A stretch of DNA of 45,631 nt from Lachnospiraceae bacterium (GCA_900766925.1 CAAFXG010000111.1:1-45631); one strand, 5' to 3'; shown: positions 10,701 to 18,115, counted from the first letter of the stretch. Numbers and translations are program-made. Notes: generated by a model not told the origin, from the sequence alone.

Positions 10701-12883
10701 GTAACCTTTCTGTCAGTGGCACTGCTTATGGAATAAACCGTGTATATATTATGACCCAGGCCATAAACAGAATAACCATCAGCTCCGTAGCTGCAGTTTA
10801 CCGCGGCTATTTTCCTGTTAATGGACTGCGAAAGCTCAGCATCATTTATATCAGCATTTTTCTTTTGCGTCTTCTTGAGCGATAACGAGCCATATACTAT
10901 CCCATCCTGTCTGATTATCCGCAGAGTTTCTCCTTCCTTCGGAGATGTTATTTCATAAATTTTATTATCATCCCTTATTCCATAGGAAGACCATGTTTCA
11001 TCTTCATTCCACTTATAGTATGTGGCTGTTTCTTTAACATAGTATGTGCTATCCACAGCAAGTCCCTCTAAAACATACTTATACGGCCCCGATGGACTTG
11101 TTGTGATTTTATCAGCGTAGCCGTCTATTCTGTTTTCTACGACCACGCCCTGACCATTTGATTTCATTACAAATTTCCCCACTCGGTTACTCAGACTTCC
11201 ATCAGCATTTTTATTTGCATAAACCGAATAAACCACACCCTTCATGCTGTAGTGTCTTGAACTCAAATTATCAATATCGGCATTTATGGTACCCACATTG
11301 ACAAGCTCCTTATAAAGTCTTATACCCGAGCTTTCTTCATCCTCCGTAACAGATAATCTATACGACGCTCCTGCCACCATAAGCCCCGCATCAAGCTTTT
11401 CCAGGTCATATACGGTGTCATCAAGCTCAAAGCCATCCGGATTACTAATCTCCCTGACATAGTATTGATCTGCCGGAAGCCTTACCACATTGCTGTCTGC
11501 ATACTTTACTCCCTTGCTGCTTAGCTGCTCCTCTCCTGTGACAAGTTTAACTGTCTTACCATCAAATCCCCTTGCTCTTACTGTGCAGTCCTTGTCTGTA
11601 TATACGTAATAAACTGCCCCTGTGAGGGTGTATTTTGTATTATTATCTGTTTTGTCCGGATTTGCTGATTTTTTTCTTATGGAAAGCTCTATCTCTATCG
11701 GTTCATCCGATACATTTATCACTGTTGTAGCATCATCCGTTATCGTAAATGTATGCACCGATTTATCCAGCTTATACCATGTGTTACCATTTTCCAAATA
11801 CGCTTCCTTAGCATAATAGGTGCCCGGTGACATTGAAACGGTCTGGGATTCTCCGGACTTTTTATTTACACTCAGAACCACCTTATTACCCATAGTATCT
11901 TTTGCCGACAGCGTACAGGCACTATCCTCATAAACCTCATATACTATATTCTCAAAATTATATAGAGGTGATATGTAAGCCGAGGTACTGACCTTTTTAA
12001 GCTTGGCCGTTCCACTTGGGTTATGCTCCCATGTAGCCATTCTCTGTATAGAATTATCTCCTGCATCAAGAAGGTAAACATGAAATGTAGACGGTGGAGC
12101 CTTAAGCTTTGGATCATTAATTAGCGCATTATACATATCAGTTGAAAATGCCGTTGCTCCAAGCTCCCAGCCCTGACCACCCGGAAGATTTCTTTCTGAA
12201 AATCCGTAGGAAAGCACTACATGCGACATCATATAATATCCATTTGCATTTTCCATATTATCCGGAAGGCAGTCATTATAATGTGCTCTGGCATCCCAGC
12301 ACCACCCCGGTGCTCCCCAGGAATAGTACATAAGCTTCCTGATTACCTCATCCGTTATTTCCGATGAGCTAAAGCTGATTGAATTCACAGCACCCGCAGA
12401 AGGACCATTTCTTCCCGGATCTATACAAAACACATTGCAGTTACAGGTATCTGCAGAGGGGTTGGGTGTTGTTGAATAAATACCTGTAGAGTACGAGTTA
12501 CCAATATATTGCACTGAACCATATCTGTACACCCCTACAACAGAAGCTATTCCATCTAAATTTATATCTTCAATCACCTCTTCATCATCCTCATTGGACA
12601 ATATCACCGGTCTGCCCGATTCATCCTCCTGATTGCCATTATTGTCCGGTTCATAAATATATGCAACCGGAACTAAACCGTTATCATTATCATCTACCAC
12701 AAATTCAACTCCGCAAACATCATTAAAACAGCTTATTGCATCGCCTATTGTTGCAATATCAGCATCGGACATTGTACTGATTTCCGCGTCCTTTGCATTA
12801 TCCTTACCATAAATAAAATTTGCCGAAGTAACAGACATTACTCCAACCAAAATAAGAGCTGCTATTCTTCCCTTAGACAGCAT
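7766..12883 (-). CDS. Giant sortase-anchored surface protein with Cna-B-like and VaFE modules
   Basis: A 1705-residue adhesin-like wall protein. The ATG at 12883 follows AAAGGAG and opens a signal peptide (residues 1-26). Residues about 115-290 resemble a TQXA thioester domain, with Cys153 in FCIDPG; where the partner glutamine is expected the sequence reads MMSHVVLSY (His221). About seven Cna-B/SpaA-like modules follow (about 295-1300), recognisable by repeated Y-x-VY openings and YYxKE-type ends. Two VaFE-type modules come next (about 1300-1550), one with LVAFERLT. A Thr/Glu stalk (about 1553-1670), a QPKTG sorting signal at 1671, a hydrophobic span and an RIRRR tail finish the protein. It probably sits at the cell surface and binds host, plant or microbial surfaces; the ligand is unknown. 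It is monocistronic, with its own promoter. Confidence 0.9.
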   Translation of the reverse strand: MLSKGRIAALILVGVMSVTSANFIYGKDNAKDAEISTMSDADIATIGDAISCFNDVCGVEFVVDDNDNGLVPVAYIYEPDNNGNQEDESGRPVILSNEDDEEVIEDINLDGIASVVGVYRYGSVQYIGNSYSTGIYSTTPNPSADTCNCNVFCIDPGRNGPSAGAVNSISFSSSEITDEVIRKLMYYSWGAPGWCWDARAHYNDCLPDNMENANGYYMMSHVVLSYGFSERNLPGGQGWELGATAFSTDMYNALINDPKLKAPPSTFHVYLLDAGDNSIQRMATWEHNPSGTAKLKKVSTSAYISPLYNFENIVYEVYEDSACTLSAKDTMGNKVVLSVNKKSGESQTVSMSPGTYYAKEAYLENGNTWYKLDKSVHTFTITDDATTVINVSDEPIEIELSIRKKSANPDKTDNNTKYTLTGAVYYVYTDKDCTVRARGFDGKTVKLVTGEEQLSSKGVKYADSNVVRLPADQYYVREISNPDGFELDDTVYDLEKLDAGLMVAGASYRLSVTEDEESSGIRLYKELVNVGTINADIDNLSSRHYSMKGVVYSVYANKNADGSLSNRVGKFVMKSNGQGVVVENRIDGYADKITTSPSGPYKYVLEGLAVDSTYYVKETATYYKWNEDETWSSYGIRDDNKIYEITSPKEGETLRIIRQDGIVYGSLSLKKTQKKNADINDAELSQSINRKIAAVNCSYGADGYSVYGLGHNIYTVYSISSATDRKVTDNDIVGRFETQEYNSNGNAHTIVRSTVTYNKYYEKDVENNSDTMHGLPLGYYLIKETKVKSGGYNSGKEIPVYLTQENKTIPKTDEHIAIVCGSGVDNPVDISNEDYEISYAYPSDYSGPEAYGGARATVVSNEDMIYGSIGLRKESGNTKLTGDNPCYSLSGAVYDVYYYSNQSLRDKDISDKKAGNGIKVGTFTTNEKGVGCVTYAYFNTEDVSYKRTTLSCMPIGYYLCVETKSPKGYELVNGWDSPIKKDLTRELCIDEKTLMFVSVEKPVFDDITLEIFKVDSETGEKAQTQTGLDGAQFKVNYYMGYYDSVEKLPSKPARSWVLEAKTVDGVCKCELSDKYKVYGDDFYLSESGKVILPLGTITIEETRAPAGYELNGEFISEAGMHYKNKTFISRIEQNTGGVALLKAGHKIKVVEDVFRGRLSFTKKYTEDSSSAKGIPFEVSLLDGQGMVKESHIVVTGDDGVFDTELLPHSRNTNGNDNAKNMDDLEPVGIWFGVEDGAEADDNKYALLYGRYMIKELPCAANMGRQLLPPFEITISDDVCGDDACLELGELYNTLVPMIRTKATDILNGSKNVIAGENTVVEDTVSWFWLEAGKNYLLRGSVIDKETGEVLISDGREVVSESAFTVGEEWNLTSNEKCGETVVRFEFDTSNLEGKSLVIYEELYLLDENSNVTASPVAYERDLNEEEQTVHVLNPRLKTRLSGKVGEKRFLATDTEITLVDTVYYDDLLCGYEYICEGRLMIKETGDALTVNGQTVTGSVAFVPENSSGTVDVEFVFNAKDLEGKTLVAFERLTMADREDWSLVHEDINDVEQTVYFDEEVTTTEEITTTEEVTTTEEVTTTEEVTTTEKETTTEEVTTTKVTTTVKETTTTEEKTTTTDSPTITEAITFSEEETTTEETTTEETTTEETTTEETTTEETTTETIAPEDKKQPKTGDNTGYIYVVSAMLLSLGAAVILVVFRIRRR
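7900..7992 (-). repeat. 15-bp tandem repeat encoding ETTTE stalk units
   Basis: About six copies of a 15-bp unit (plus strand TTGTTTCTTCCGTCG) encode repeated ETTTE in the Thr/Glu-rich stalk of the surface protein. Copies differ only at third positions such as TTC/CTC and TTG/TCG. The unit length is a multiple of three, so copy changes would keep the frame. Confidence 0.85.
8094..8214 (-). repeat. 18-bp tandem repeat encoding TTTEEV stalk units
   Basis: Nearly seven copies of an 18-bp unit (plus strand CACTTCCTCTGTTGTGGT) encode TTTEEV repeats at the start of the stalk. The central copies are almost identical. The region is separated from the 15-bp array by a less regular Thr-rich stretch. 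In-frame copy-number variation would lengthen or shorten the stalk. Confidence 0.85.
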
Positions 12884-12964
12884 CACTCCATCTCCTTTCT
12901 TCACCACAAAAAGACAGACTACGCCTGTAATTTTATATACCATTAAATTGCATTATTGGATAAA

Positions 12965-12984
12965 CAGACAGAGAACTCCGTCTG
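12965..12984 (-). other. Small hairpin in the leader of the surface-protein mRNA
   Basis: CAGAC and GTCTG enclose a GAG/CTC inner stem with a two-base loop. It lies between the predicted promoter (13008-13036) and the start codon at 12883, so it would be in the 5' leader. It may stabilise the transcript; no T run follows that would make it a terminator. Confidence 0.35.
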
Positions 12985-13007
12985 CCCAGAATAGGTTTGG
13001 TGTAATC

Positions 13008-13036
13008 AGAATACTTTAATTGCACTACAAAGTCAA
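13008..13036 (-). promoter_or_regulatory. Predicted promoter of the surface-protein gene
   Basis: On the minus strand TTGACT is followed after 17 bases by TATTCT, a good match to the vegetative sigma factor consensus. It sits about 125 bases upstream of the start at 12883 and just below the bidirectional hairpin terminator, so the surface protein appears to be transcribed on its own. Confidence 0.55.
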
Positions 13037-13064
13037 TACCGTAACCTGTGAAAATTATGTGTAC

Positions 13065-13115
13065 AAAAAACAGTCTGTCACCTTGGCGGTAAGCAGGGGT
13101 GGCAGACTGTTTTTT
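13065..13115 (-). terminator. Rho-independent terminator after tRNA-Leu
   Basis: Arms AAAAAACAGTCTGTCACC (13065-13082) and GGTGGCAGACTGTTTTTT (13098-13115) pair over 18 bases with a single G-U type mismatch. Read on the minus strand, the hairpin ends in a six-T run right after the tRNA gene. The symmetrical A and T runs mean it could also stop transcription from the other side. Confidence 0.85.
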
Positions 13116-13138
13116 ATAATTATTTTTGAGCGCAAAAA

Positions 13139-13222
13139 TGCAGCTGATGGGACTTGAACCCACACCCACGTAAGTGGACATGAACCTGAATCATGCGCGT
13201 ATGCCAATTCCGCCACAGCTGC
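13139..13222 (-). tRNA. tRNA-Leu (anticodon CAG)
   Basis: Minus-strand 84-nt class II tRNA. The acceptor arms GCAGCTG and CAGCTGC pair perfectly with discriminator A at 13139. The anticodon arm CATGA/TCATG encloses the loop TTCAGGT, giving anticodon CAG, which reads CUG leucine codons. A variable arm (TCCACTTACGTGGG) and a T-loop GTTCAAGTC are present. CCA is not encoded. A consensus promoter lies upstream and a strong terminator downstream. Confidence 0.96.
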
Positions 13223-13236
13223 TTATTGCATCAAAG

Positions 13237-13265
13237 ATAATATCATTTATGATATTTGTTGTCAA
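13237..13265 (-). promoter_or_regulatory. Promoter of tRNA-Leu
   Basis: The minus strand shows a perfect TTGACA, a 17-base spacer and TATTAT, ending 15 bases before the first base of the tRNA. The strength of the match and the position make this one of the best promoters in the window. Confidence 0.75.
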
Positions 13266-13303
13266 TAATTAAGAATACAAAGAATCAATTTATTGACGTT
13301 TAT

Positions 13304-14383
13304 TTATTCTGCAGTTGCATCAGTAGAGCTTGCAACTCCATTTGCAAGCAGAAAATCTACAACCTTATCTGCTATAGTATAATACATAAGATCCTCGTCA
13401 TCGTAAATCTTATCAAACTCAGCCTCATCAGTGTATCCGGCTCTTTCCATCATCTCAGACTTATATGCCTTTGCATCATCCTTTGAAACGGTGATTCCCT
13501 CTGCCTTAGCTATTGCACACATTACAATCTTCTCTGATAAATAATCCTGTGCCATCTCAGATACATATTCTCTGAACGAATCCTCTGTCGATATACCATA
13601 TCTTGCCGCTATATATGTGTCTAATGAGTAGCCATATGAATCAGCCTCAGCCTGTACATTTGCAACTGTACGGTCAACCAACTGCTCTAATTCCTGCTGT
13701 GGAAATTCATTGATTGTAGCGTTATCAACTACAGTCATTGCAACGGCACTCTTATTATAATTCTCATCACTTTCAGCATACTGCTCTATAAGCTCATCCC
13801 TAACAGCCTGCTCATATTCCGCAATCGTCTTTTGCTCGGTATTTTCAGCCACAAATTCGTCTGTATACTCCGGCATAATTGTCTCTTCAATATAATTAAT
13901 TGTTATATTGAAAACAGCGGTCTGACCATTTAGCTCTTCCACACCATAATCCTCAGGGAAGGTTACATCTAAATCAAAGCTTTCGCCCACCTCGTGTCCT
14001 TCAAGGTCACTGTCAAATAATAAATAGCCTGAGCCAATCTGAACATCATAACCCTCGTAGGTTCCACCGTCAAAGGCTACACCATCAATTGTTCCTGCAA
14101 AATCAATATTTACCGTATCTCCATATTCTGTAACTCCTGACGTAACATTATTAGTTGTTGCTTTAGAGGATAAAAGTGAATCTATCCTGCTCTGAACCAT
14201 ATCGTCAGTTACTTCTGTTTCCGTATATTCGTACTCTACTCCCTTATACTCTCCAAGTGTGCACAGACCTGCATACTTATCTATAATTTTGTCACTTGTG
14301 ACACTCTTTCCACAGCCCCCAAGAAGGGTAAGCCCTAAGGCCAGAACCATTCCGCCAGCAAGCTTCATATAATTCTTCTTCAT
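13304..14383 (-). CDS. Trigger-factor-like peptidyl-prolyl isomerase lipoprotein
   Basis: A 359-residue exported protein. Residues 1-23 form a lipoprotein signal ending in a lipobox (LLGGC). Residues about 75-165 match the FKBP-like isomerase domain of trigger factor (EYGDTVNIDFAGTIDG, then a GSGYLLFDSDLEGHEVGE segment). The rest (about 165-345) matches the helical C-terminal chaperone domain. The ribosome-binding N-terminal domain of true trigger factor is absent, as expected for a surface lipoprotein. The ATG at 14383 has AAAGGA seven bases upstream; an upstream in-frame start would spoil the signal peptide. It probably helps secreted proteins fold outside the membrane. It diverges from nrdD. 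Confidence 0.88.
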   Translation of the reverse strand: MKKNYMKLAGGMVLALGLTLLGGCGKSVTSDKIIDKYAGLCTLGEYKGVEYEYTETEVTDDMVQSRIDSLLSSKATTNNVTSGVTEYGDTVNIDFAGTIDGVAFDGGTYEGYDVQIGSGYLLFDSDLEGHEVGESFDLDVTFPEDYGVEELNGQTAVFNITINYIEETIMPEYTDEFVAENTEQKTIAEYEQAVRDELIEQYAESDENYNKSAVAMTVVDNATINEFPQQELEQLVDRTVANVQAEADSYGYSLDTYIAARYGISTEDSFREYVSEMAQDYLSEKIVMCAIAKAEGITVSKDDAKAYKSEMMERAGYTDEAEFDKIYDDEDLMYYTIADKVVDFLLANGVASSTDATAE

Positions 14384-14527
14384 ATTATATTCCTTTCTAC
14401 TCATATGTTTACTTAGGCAACCGCCTACATATATCTATCATAATTGTAATCACTAGACTTTTATAACACATTTTGCAAAAAAAATAAAGTCGCTTTTACA
14501 TTTTTCACATATATATCACAGTTCATA

Positions 14528-14541
14528 ACCATATATTGTGT
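14528..14541. promoter_or_regulatory. Upstream NrdR-box-like site
   Basis: The reverse complement reads ACACAATATATGGT, close to the NrdR box family (ACAC-AT-rich-GTGT). It matches the downstream site at 14577-14590 at 13 of 14 positions, in opposite orientation. Centre-to-centre spacing is 49 bases. NrdR is the usual repressor of ribonucleotide reductase genes and binds paired boxes. Confidence 0.6.
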
Positions 14542-14569
14542 TTTTCTTAAAATTTTTATCTATATTTAG

Positions 14570-14598
14570 TGGACAAACACAATATGTGGTGCTATAAT
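14570..14598 (+). promoter_or_regulatory. nrdD promoter with an NrdR box in the spacer
   Basis: TGGACA (14570-14575) is followed after 17 bases by a perfect TATAAT (14593-14598). The second NrdR-like box (ACACAATATGTGGT, 14577-14590) lies wholly between the two promoter elements, so a bound repressor would block RNA polymerase directly. The layout predicts ATP/dATP-responsive repression of the nrdD operon. Confidence 0.65.
14577..14590. promoter_or_regulatory. Downstream NrdR-box-like site
   Basis: ACACAATATGTGGT, an imperfect palindrome of the NrdR type, occupies the spacer of the predicted nrdD promoter. It pairs with the upstream box 49 bases away. Confidence 0.62.
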
Positions 14599-14652
14599 AA
14601 CAAAGCACGCAAAGAGAATGTGCGAGAATTAAAAGGATTTAGGAGATTTACT

Positions 14653-16779
14653 ATGAAGGTAATTAAACGAGATGGTCACACCGTAGCCTATGACCGTTCA
14701 AAAATCATTACTGCTATCCGCAAGGCTAATGCCGAGGTTGAACCTTGCGAGAAGGTTACAGAAGAAAAAATAGAAGAGATTGTTCAGAGTATCGAGTCAA
14801 AAAATCGTACCAGAATGTTAGTAGAGGACATTCAGGATATTATCGAACAAAAGCTCATGGACGAAAAGAAATTCGTTCTTGCCAAGACATATATCATTTA
14901 CCGTTATTCCAGAGAGCTGGTTCGTAAGGCTAACACCACTGATGATTCTATTTTAAGTCTTATCAAAAACAGAAATAAGGATGTCATGGAGGAAAACTCC
15001 AACAAAAATGCAACAGTTGCATCCACACAGAGAGATTTAATTGCCGGTGAGGTTTCAAAGGATTTAACAAGACGAGTTCTGCTTCCTGAGAAGATTTCAA
15101 AGGCACACGATGAGGGTGTCCTCCACTTCCATGATGCTGATTACTTTTTGCAGCCTATCTTCAACTGCTGCCTCATTAATATCGGAGACATGCTTGATAA
15201 CGGAACCGTTATGAACGGAAAGCTTATCGAGAGTCCTAAAAGCTTTCAGGTAGCATGCACGGTTATGACACAGATTATTTCTTCCGTTGCAAGCAGCCAG
15301 TACGGTGGCCAGTCGGTAGATATAAGACATCTCGGAAAATATCTTCGTAAAAGTTATCGTAAATATAAGGATAAATTAGTTGAGGAATATGGCGATACCA
15401 TAGACGACTCAATCTTGGAATCAATGGCAAGGGAGCGACTTAACGATGAGCTGCGTTCCGGAGTACAGACTATTCAGTATCAGATTAACACACTGATGAC
15501 AACAAACGGACAGTCACCATTTGTTACCTTATTCCTTAATCTTGATCCAAATGATGAGTACGTTGAGGAAAATGCAATAATCATTGAGGAAATTCTTCGT
15601 CAAAGATTAGAGGGTATCAAAAACGAGGCCGGCGTATATGTAACACCTGCATTTCCTAAGTTGATCTATGTACTTGATGAGCATAACTGCTTAAAGGGTG
15701 GCAAGTACGATTATCTTACAAGATATGCAGTTAAATGTTCTGCCAAGAGAATGTATCCTGATTACATCAGTGCCAAGAAAATGCGTGAGAATTATGAAGG
15801 AAATGTATTCTCTTGTATGGGATGTCGTTCTTTCCTTTCTCCTTGGAAGGATGAAAACGGCAATTACAAGTGGGAAGGTCGTTTCAATCAGGGTGTTGTT
15901 TCCCTCAATCTTCCTCAGATTGGTATAATTGCCAAGGGTGATGAGGACAAATTCTGGGAGCTTCTTGACGAAAGACTTGACCTTTGCTATCAGGCATTAA
16001 TGTGCCGTCACCACTCACTTTTAGGTGTAACCTCAGACGTAAGTCCTGTTCACTGGCAGTATGGTGCAATTGCAAGACTGAAAAAGGGCGAAAAGATTGA
16101 CCCGCTTTTAAAGGGTGGCTACTCTACTCTTTCTCTTGGATATATTGGACTCTATGAGCTCACAATTTTAATGAAGGGTGTAAGCCACACAGATCCTGTA
16201 GGTGAAGAATTTGCTCTCAGAGTTATGAAGCACATGAGTAATGCCTGCAAGCAGTGGAAGGCTGAAACAGGTTTGGGCTTTGCATTATATGGTACTCCGG
16301 CAGAATCCCTTTGTTATAGATTTGCACGTATTGACCAGGAGCGTTTTGGTACTATTGAAAATGTAACTGATAAAGGCTACTACACCAACTCATACCATGT
16401 AGATGTTCGTGAGAAAATAGATGCCTTCAGCAAGTTTAGATTTGAAAGTCAGTTCCAGCCAATCTCATCCGGAGGTTCAATTTCATATGTTGAGATTCCA
16501 AATCTCAGAAATAACCTTGAAGCCCTTGAGGAGGTTGTCAGATTTATATACGACAATATTCAATATGCAGAGTTCAATACAAAGTCTGATTACTGTCATG
16601 TATGCGAATATGATGGTGAAATTATTGTTAATGATGACAATGAATGGGAATGCCCACAGTGCGGCAATAAGGATCATTCTAAGATGAATGTTACAAGGCG
16701 TACTTGCGGTTATCTGGGCGAAAACTTCTGGAATGTTGGTAAAACCAAAGAAATTAAAGCTCGTGTTCTCCATCTCTAA
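14653..16779 (+). CDS. nrdD: Anaerobic (class III) ribonucleoside-triphosphate reductase
   Basis: A 708-residue glycyl-radical enzyme that reduces ribonucleotides to deoxyribonucleotides in the absence of oxygen. Residues 1-90 form an ATP-cone regulatory domain (starts VIKRDGHTVAYDRSKI). The catalytic barrel follows. The C-terminus carries a zinc site (CHVC ... CPQC) and the glycyl-radical motif RRTCGYLG. The ATG at 14653 has AGGAG seven bases upstream; an in-frame extension to 14569 would run into the promoter. The activating enzyme NrdG is encoded next, after a hairpin. Regulation by NrdR is suggested by the boxes upstream. All key parts appear intact and the length is normal for the family. 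Confidence 0.97.
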   Translation: MKVIKRDGHTVAYDRSKIITAIRKANAEVEPCEKVTEEKIEEIVQSIESKNRTRMLVEDIQDIIEQKLMDEKKFVLAKTYIIYRYSRELVRKANTTDDSILSLIKNRNKDVMEENSNKNATVASTQRDLIAGEVSKDLTRRVLLPEKISKAHDEGVLHFHDADYFLQPIFNCCLINIGDMLDNGTVMNGKLIESPKSFQVACTVMTQIISSVASSQYGGQSVDIRHLGKYLRKSYRKYKDKLVEEYGDTIDDSILESMARERLNDELRSGVQTIQYQINTLMTTNGQSPFVTLFLNLDPNDEYVEENAIIIEEILRQRLEGIKNEAGVYVTPAFPKLIYVLDEHNCLKGGKYDYLTRYAVKCSAKRMYPDYISAKKMRENYEGNVFSCMGCRSFLSPWKDENGNYKWEGRFNQGVVSLNLPQIGIIAKGDEDKFWELLDERLDLCYQALMCRHHSLLGVTSDVSPVHWQYGAIARLKKGEKIDPLLKGGYSTLSLGYIGLYELTILMKGVSHTDPVGEEFALRVMKHMSNACKQWKAETGLGFALYGTPAESLCYRFARIDQERFGTIENVTDKGYYTNSYHVDVREKIDAFSKFRFESQFQPISSGGSISYVEIPNLRNNLEALEEVVRFIYDNIQYAEFNTKSDYCHVCEYDGEIIVNDDNEWECPQCGNKDHSKMNVTRRTCGYLGENFWNVGKTKEIKARVLHL

Positions 16780-16803
16780 GATTTAATATTTTTATATATT
16801 ATA

Positions 16804-16856
16804 AGGGCTGTTGTATTAGCGATACATTAATAATATATCGCCAATTTAACAGCCCT
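16804..16856. repeat. Hairpin repeat with GGGCTGTTG termini between nrdD and nrdG
   Basis: A 53-base imperfect palindrome starts AGGGCTGTTGTATTAGCGAT and ends AACAGCCCT. Its terminus closely resembles that of the long repeat at 45461 (GGGCTGTCGAATTATCGATA). A 10-base direct repeat TATATTATAA abuts it on the left and recurs two bases beyond its right end, which looks like a target duplication. No T run follows, so it may attenuate nrdD-nrdG readthrough without ending it. A minimal MITE-like element is the alternative. Confidence 0.55.
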
Positions 16857-16915
16857 GTATATTATAATCCTAATACAGACTTGATATGTCTGAAACAATA
16901 TCGGAGGAAGCTATT

Positions 16916-17461
16916 ATGAATTATGCAGATATCAAACGTATTGATGTGGCTAATGGTCCGGGAATACGTGTATCTCTTTTTGTATCAGGTTGCACACACC
17001 ACTGCAAGGGATGCTTCAACCCCGAAACCTGGGACTTCCATTTTGGAAAGCCTTTTACAGAAAAAGAAATAAATGAAATAATGGAATATCTTAAGCCTGA
17101 TTATATCAAAGGTCTTTCACTTTTGGGCGGAGAACCTTTTGAATTCAACAATCAGCAGGGACTTCTGCCTTTATTACGCCGGGTTAAGAGCGAATTTCCG
17201 GATAAATCACTGTGGTGTTATACAGGCTATGATTTTGAAAAGGACATTCGTGACAGGATGATGCTTAACTGGTCGGAAACCCGTGAAATGCTCACATATA
17301 TAGATATTCTTGTAGACGGCGAATTTCAAGAAGACAAAAAAGATTTATCTCTACGTTTCCGAGGTTCGTCAAATCAGAGAATAATAGATGTAAAGCAGTC
17401 ATTAAGCAACAATTGTGTTGTTTTATGGGATCAGCCGGATACTATAGAAACAGATTTTTAA
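16916..17461 (+). CDS. nrdG: Anaerobic ribonucleotide reductase activating protein
   Basis: A 181-residue radical-SAM enzyme that installs the glycyl radical on NrdD. The iron-sulfur motif is present as C-x3-C-x2-C in GCTHHCKGC (about residues 26-34), with the preceding NGPGIRVSLFVSG and the LLGGEPF segment (SAM binding). The ATG at 16916 is preceded by GGAGG nine bases away; an earlier in-frame ATG at 16886 has no ribosome site. It lies 136 bases after nrdD, with a hairpin between, and 32 bases before dut. Confidence 0.95.
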   Translation: MNYADIKRIDVANGPGIRVSLFVSGCTHHCKGCFNPETWDFHFGKPFTEKEINEIMEYLKPDYIKGLSLLGGEPFEFNNQQGLLPLLRRVKSEFPDKSLWCYTGYDFEKDIRDRMMLNWSETREMLTYIDILVDGEFQEDKKDLSLRFRGSSNQRIIDVKQSLSNNCVVLWDQPDTIETDF

Positions 17462-17493
17462 AATCACATGATGACTGTTTATAGGAGGATAAA

Positions 17494-17934
17494 ATGGAAC
17501 ATGAAGTAATCAAAATCAAATATCATTCAGATCAAATTGACCATCTCGAATATATAGACGGCAAATCAGACTGGATAGATTTAAGATCAGCAGAAGATGT
17601 AATTCTCAAAAAGGGTGATTTTAAATTAGTTAATCTGGGTATCTCGGTACAATTACCAAAGGGCTACGAAATGCTAATTGCACCAAGGAGCTCAACCTTC
17701 AAGAATTTCGGAATTATACAGACAAACCACATCGGCGTTGTAGATGAAACCTACTGCGGAAATAATGACATCATCCGCATGCCGGTATTAGCAACCAGAG
17801 ATACTGAAATTCATGTAAACGACAGAATCTGTCAATTCAGGATAATCAGACATCAGCCTGTCATCTCATTTATGGAGGTTGACGACCTGGGCAATGATGA
17901 CAGGGGCGGTTTCGGCTCAACCGGAGTGCAGTAG
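17494..17934 (+). CDS. dut: dUTP diphosphatase (trimeric type)
   Basis: A 146-residue dUTPase that hydrolyses dUTP to dUMP, keeping uracil out of DNA and feeding dTMP synthesis. The five family motifs are readable in order: DLRSAEDV (I), APRSSTFKNFGI (II), GVVDETYCGNNDI (III), NDRICQFRI (IV) and RGGFGSTG (V, the flexible C-terminal arm). Motif III has DETY-CGNN where many bacterial enzymes have DSDYRGE, a mild deviation. Phage and cellular forms look alike, but the nrdD-nrdG context and absence of phage genes favour a cellular role in dNTP metabolism. AGGAGG precedes the start. Confidence 0.92.
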   Translation: MEHEVIKIKYHSDQIDHLEYIDGKSDWIDLRSAEDVILKKGDFKLVNLGISVQLPKGYEMLIAPRSSTFKNFGIIQTNHIGVVDETYCGNNDIIRMPVLATRDTEIHVNDRICQFRIIRHQPVISFMEVDDLGNDDRGGFGSTGVQ

Positions 17935-17943
17935 ATGATGTGT

Positions 17944-18115
17944 ATCCGTCACATAATAGCAATAATTAAGAGTAGTATAGTATAAAGACGTGCTCTCGCT
18001 CGATTGTCAACGTAATGGTACTAAACTCGCATAAAATACATGCTCGTTAAGTGCCAACGTTGCCAAACGGTCTTTATACTATACTACTCTTAATTATTGC
18101 TATTATATGACGGAT
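17944..18115. repeat. Palindromic element A: conserved 82-nt core in long unique arms
   Basis: Left arm 17944-17988 and right arm 18071-18115 (45 bases each) are reverse complements with one mismatch. Between them lies an 82-base core (17989-18070). On the minus strand this core matches the core of element B (32198-32279) at 70 of 82 positions with no gaps. The arms share nothing with those of B except the innermost AAGA/TCTT. The element fills the gap between the convergent dut and sirtuin genes. No ORF is present. It could serve as a bidirectional terminator carrying a structured RNA, or be a mobile palindromic unit. Confidence 0.85.

Noticed and set aside
12933..13181. 82-codon minus-strand ORF between the surface protein and tRNA-Leu
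   Set aside because: It runs through the promoter, the bidirectional terminator and part of the tRNA, has no ribosome site and resembles no protein.
15097..15330. Other ORFs antisense to nrdD (also 16483-16773)
   Set aside because: They lie inside a fully conserved gene and have no ribosome sites; they are shadows.
17944..18115. Reading element A as a CRISPR repeat, retron or insertion sequence
   Set aside because: There is only one unit per locus, no spacer array, no reverse transcriptase or transposase nearby, and no ORF inside.
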